Both the position numbers and the translations under genes were made by a program. Below the pieces are notes generated by a model that made no database searches, was not told where the DNA came from, and was given only the letters and a program-made list of their open reading frames with translations. This document shows, piece by piece, positions 63,534 through 64,000 of a stretch of DNA of 64,000 nucleotides; position 1 is the first letter of the stretch, and each line of letters starts with the position of its first letter. This DNA comes from Lysobacter capsici (GTDB taxonomy: Bacteria; Pseudomonadota; Gammaproteobacteria; Xanthomonadales; Xanthomonadaceae): the NCBI RefSeq assembly GCF_014779555.2, contig NZ_CP094357.1:6175189-6239188 (forward strand). The letters run 5' to 3'.

Positions 63534-63674
63534 TTAGGCGGTGAGACGCTTGCGGCCCTTGGCACGACGACGGGCGAGAATCTTGCGGCCGTCGGCAGTC
63601 GCCATGCGGGCACGGAAACCGTGGTCGCGCTTACGCTTGAGGTTGCTGGGCTGGTAGGTGCGCTTGGTGGCCAT
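63534..63674 (-). CDS. rpmH: 50S ribosomal protein L34
   Basis: 46 aa, [20 protein letters not shown] onwards with [19 protein letters not shown], the full L34 signature. It is the first gene of the rpmH-rnpA-yidC unit and is preceded by a good sigma-70 promoter. The ATG at 63674 is unambiguous; the longer upstream frame is not used. Confidence 0.98.
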   Translation of the reverse strand: MATKRTYQPSNLKRKRDHGFRARMATADGRKILARRRAKGRKRLTA

Positions 63675-63711
63675 GATTCGGCTCGAATGTAGACGGCGTA
63701 GAGGACCGCGG

Positions 63712-63741
63712 ATTCTATAGAACCGCAACAGTCCGGGTCAA
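63712..63741 (-). promoter_or_regulatory. sigma-70 promoter of rpmH
   Basis: On the minus strand TTGACC (complement of 63736-63741) is followed 16 nt later by TATAGA (63714-63719), or with 18 nt by TAGAAT (63712-63717). The -10 lies about 38-45 nt upstream of the rpmH ATG. Both hexamers are close to consensus and stand out in GC-rich sequence. Confidence 0.75.
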
Positions 63742-64000
63742 GCCTTTGTTTAGTTTGGGCTTTGCGATCCGTGACCCGCGCCGCCTTACGGCCCGCCCCA
63801 GCCTGTGCATGAACCTGTGGATTAGTCCTGTTCCGGACCCGGCCTCGATGGTAGTCTGACCGACCCCCCGGCCTTCTGTGTCGCGATGCGAGCATCGTGC
63901 GCGGGGCCGCTTTCGCCCGTCGCCAGCCGCGCCCCTGCAGTTCGCGCGCCGGCCGGTCGACCGAGTCAGCTACACGCACGCACAAGAAGACGCACTACAG
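63742..64000. other. region upstream of rpmH, oriC-side edge
   Basis: About 260 bp to the window end with no supported gene. TGTGGATTA at 63816-63824 is one mismatch from an inverted DnaA box (TTATCCACA). In many gammaproteobacteria and Xanthomonas the origin and dnaA lie between rpmH and dnaN, so the origin may begin here, but only one box-like site is visible. Confidence 0.4.

Overview
This is a GC-rich (roughly two-thirds G+C) gammaproteobacterial chromosome segment. It most resembles Xanthomonadaceae, and Lysobacter in particular. The reasons are an oriC-proximal block mnmE-yidC-rnpA-rpmH at the right edge, a long TonB-dependent receptor, an HrpB helicase, RluE, and many intergenic REP-type elements (TGTAGGAGCGGCGCAAGCCGCGACC-like) with no transposase beside them. 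The genus is inferred from gene content and style; no rRNA is present. I saw no tRNA, rRNA, prophage, integrase, transposase or CRISPR array.

Layout. 1-1.1 kb: the tail of an unknown CDS, rluE, and a small membrane-anchored protein. 1.5-16.6 kb: one giant Rhs/YD-repeat polymorphic toxin (about 4,716 aa) with Ig-like and LysM-like modules and a low-GC C-terminal tip that looks like a PD-(D/E)xK nuclease. It overlaps by 4 nt a probable immunity gene, which is followed by an orphan toxin-tip fragment. 17.0-20.7 kb: two tandem paralogous secreted proteins with one CxxCH motif each. 20.7-24.2 kb: a DMT exporter, an aldo/keto reductase, and a response regulator-histidine kinase hybrid. 24.2-26.2 kb: tandem repeat arrays around a small membrane protein. 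26.2-36.1 kb: hrpB, a TatD-family nuclease, three related small exported proteins, a TonB-dependent receptor and a polytopic membrane protein. 36.3-43.4 kb: two ABC-2 type transporters (one on each strand), ferredoxin-NADP reductase and a lipoprotein alpha/beta hydrolase. 43.4-48.6 kb: a SUKH-like protein, a lipoprotein-type TonB-domain protein, and an SPFH/zinc-ribbon pair. 48.6-50.6 kb: about 2 kb of layered repeats (38-bp array, 296-bp array, about 500-bp palindrome, hexamer tract). 50.6-54.0 kb: an MFS transporter, DkgB and an Old Yellow Enzyme. 54.0-59.4 kb: a type III restriction-modification operon (small gene-mod-res). 59.6-64 kb: mnmE, yidC, rnpA, rpmH with its promoter and a DnaA-box-like site, reading away from a dnaA/oriC that should lie just past the right end.

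Conflict and defence functions stand out: the giant Rhs toxin/immunity module with a displaced toxin tip, an isolated SUKH-like immunity-type gene, and a type III R-M system with an unrecognised 111-aa first gene. The most unusual non-coding features are a 38-bp tandem array that appears to have grown out of the 3' end of a coding sequence, and a repeat family whose five-copy array at 24 kb has a relative at 43.5 kb.
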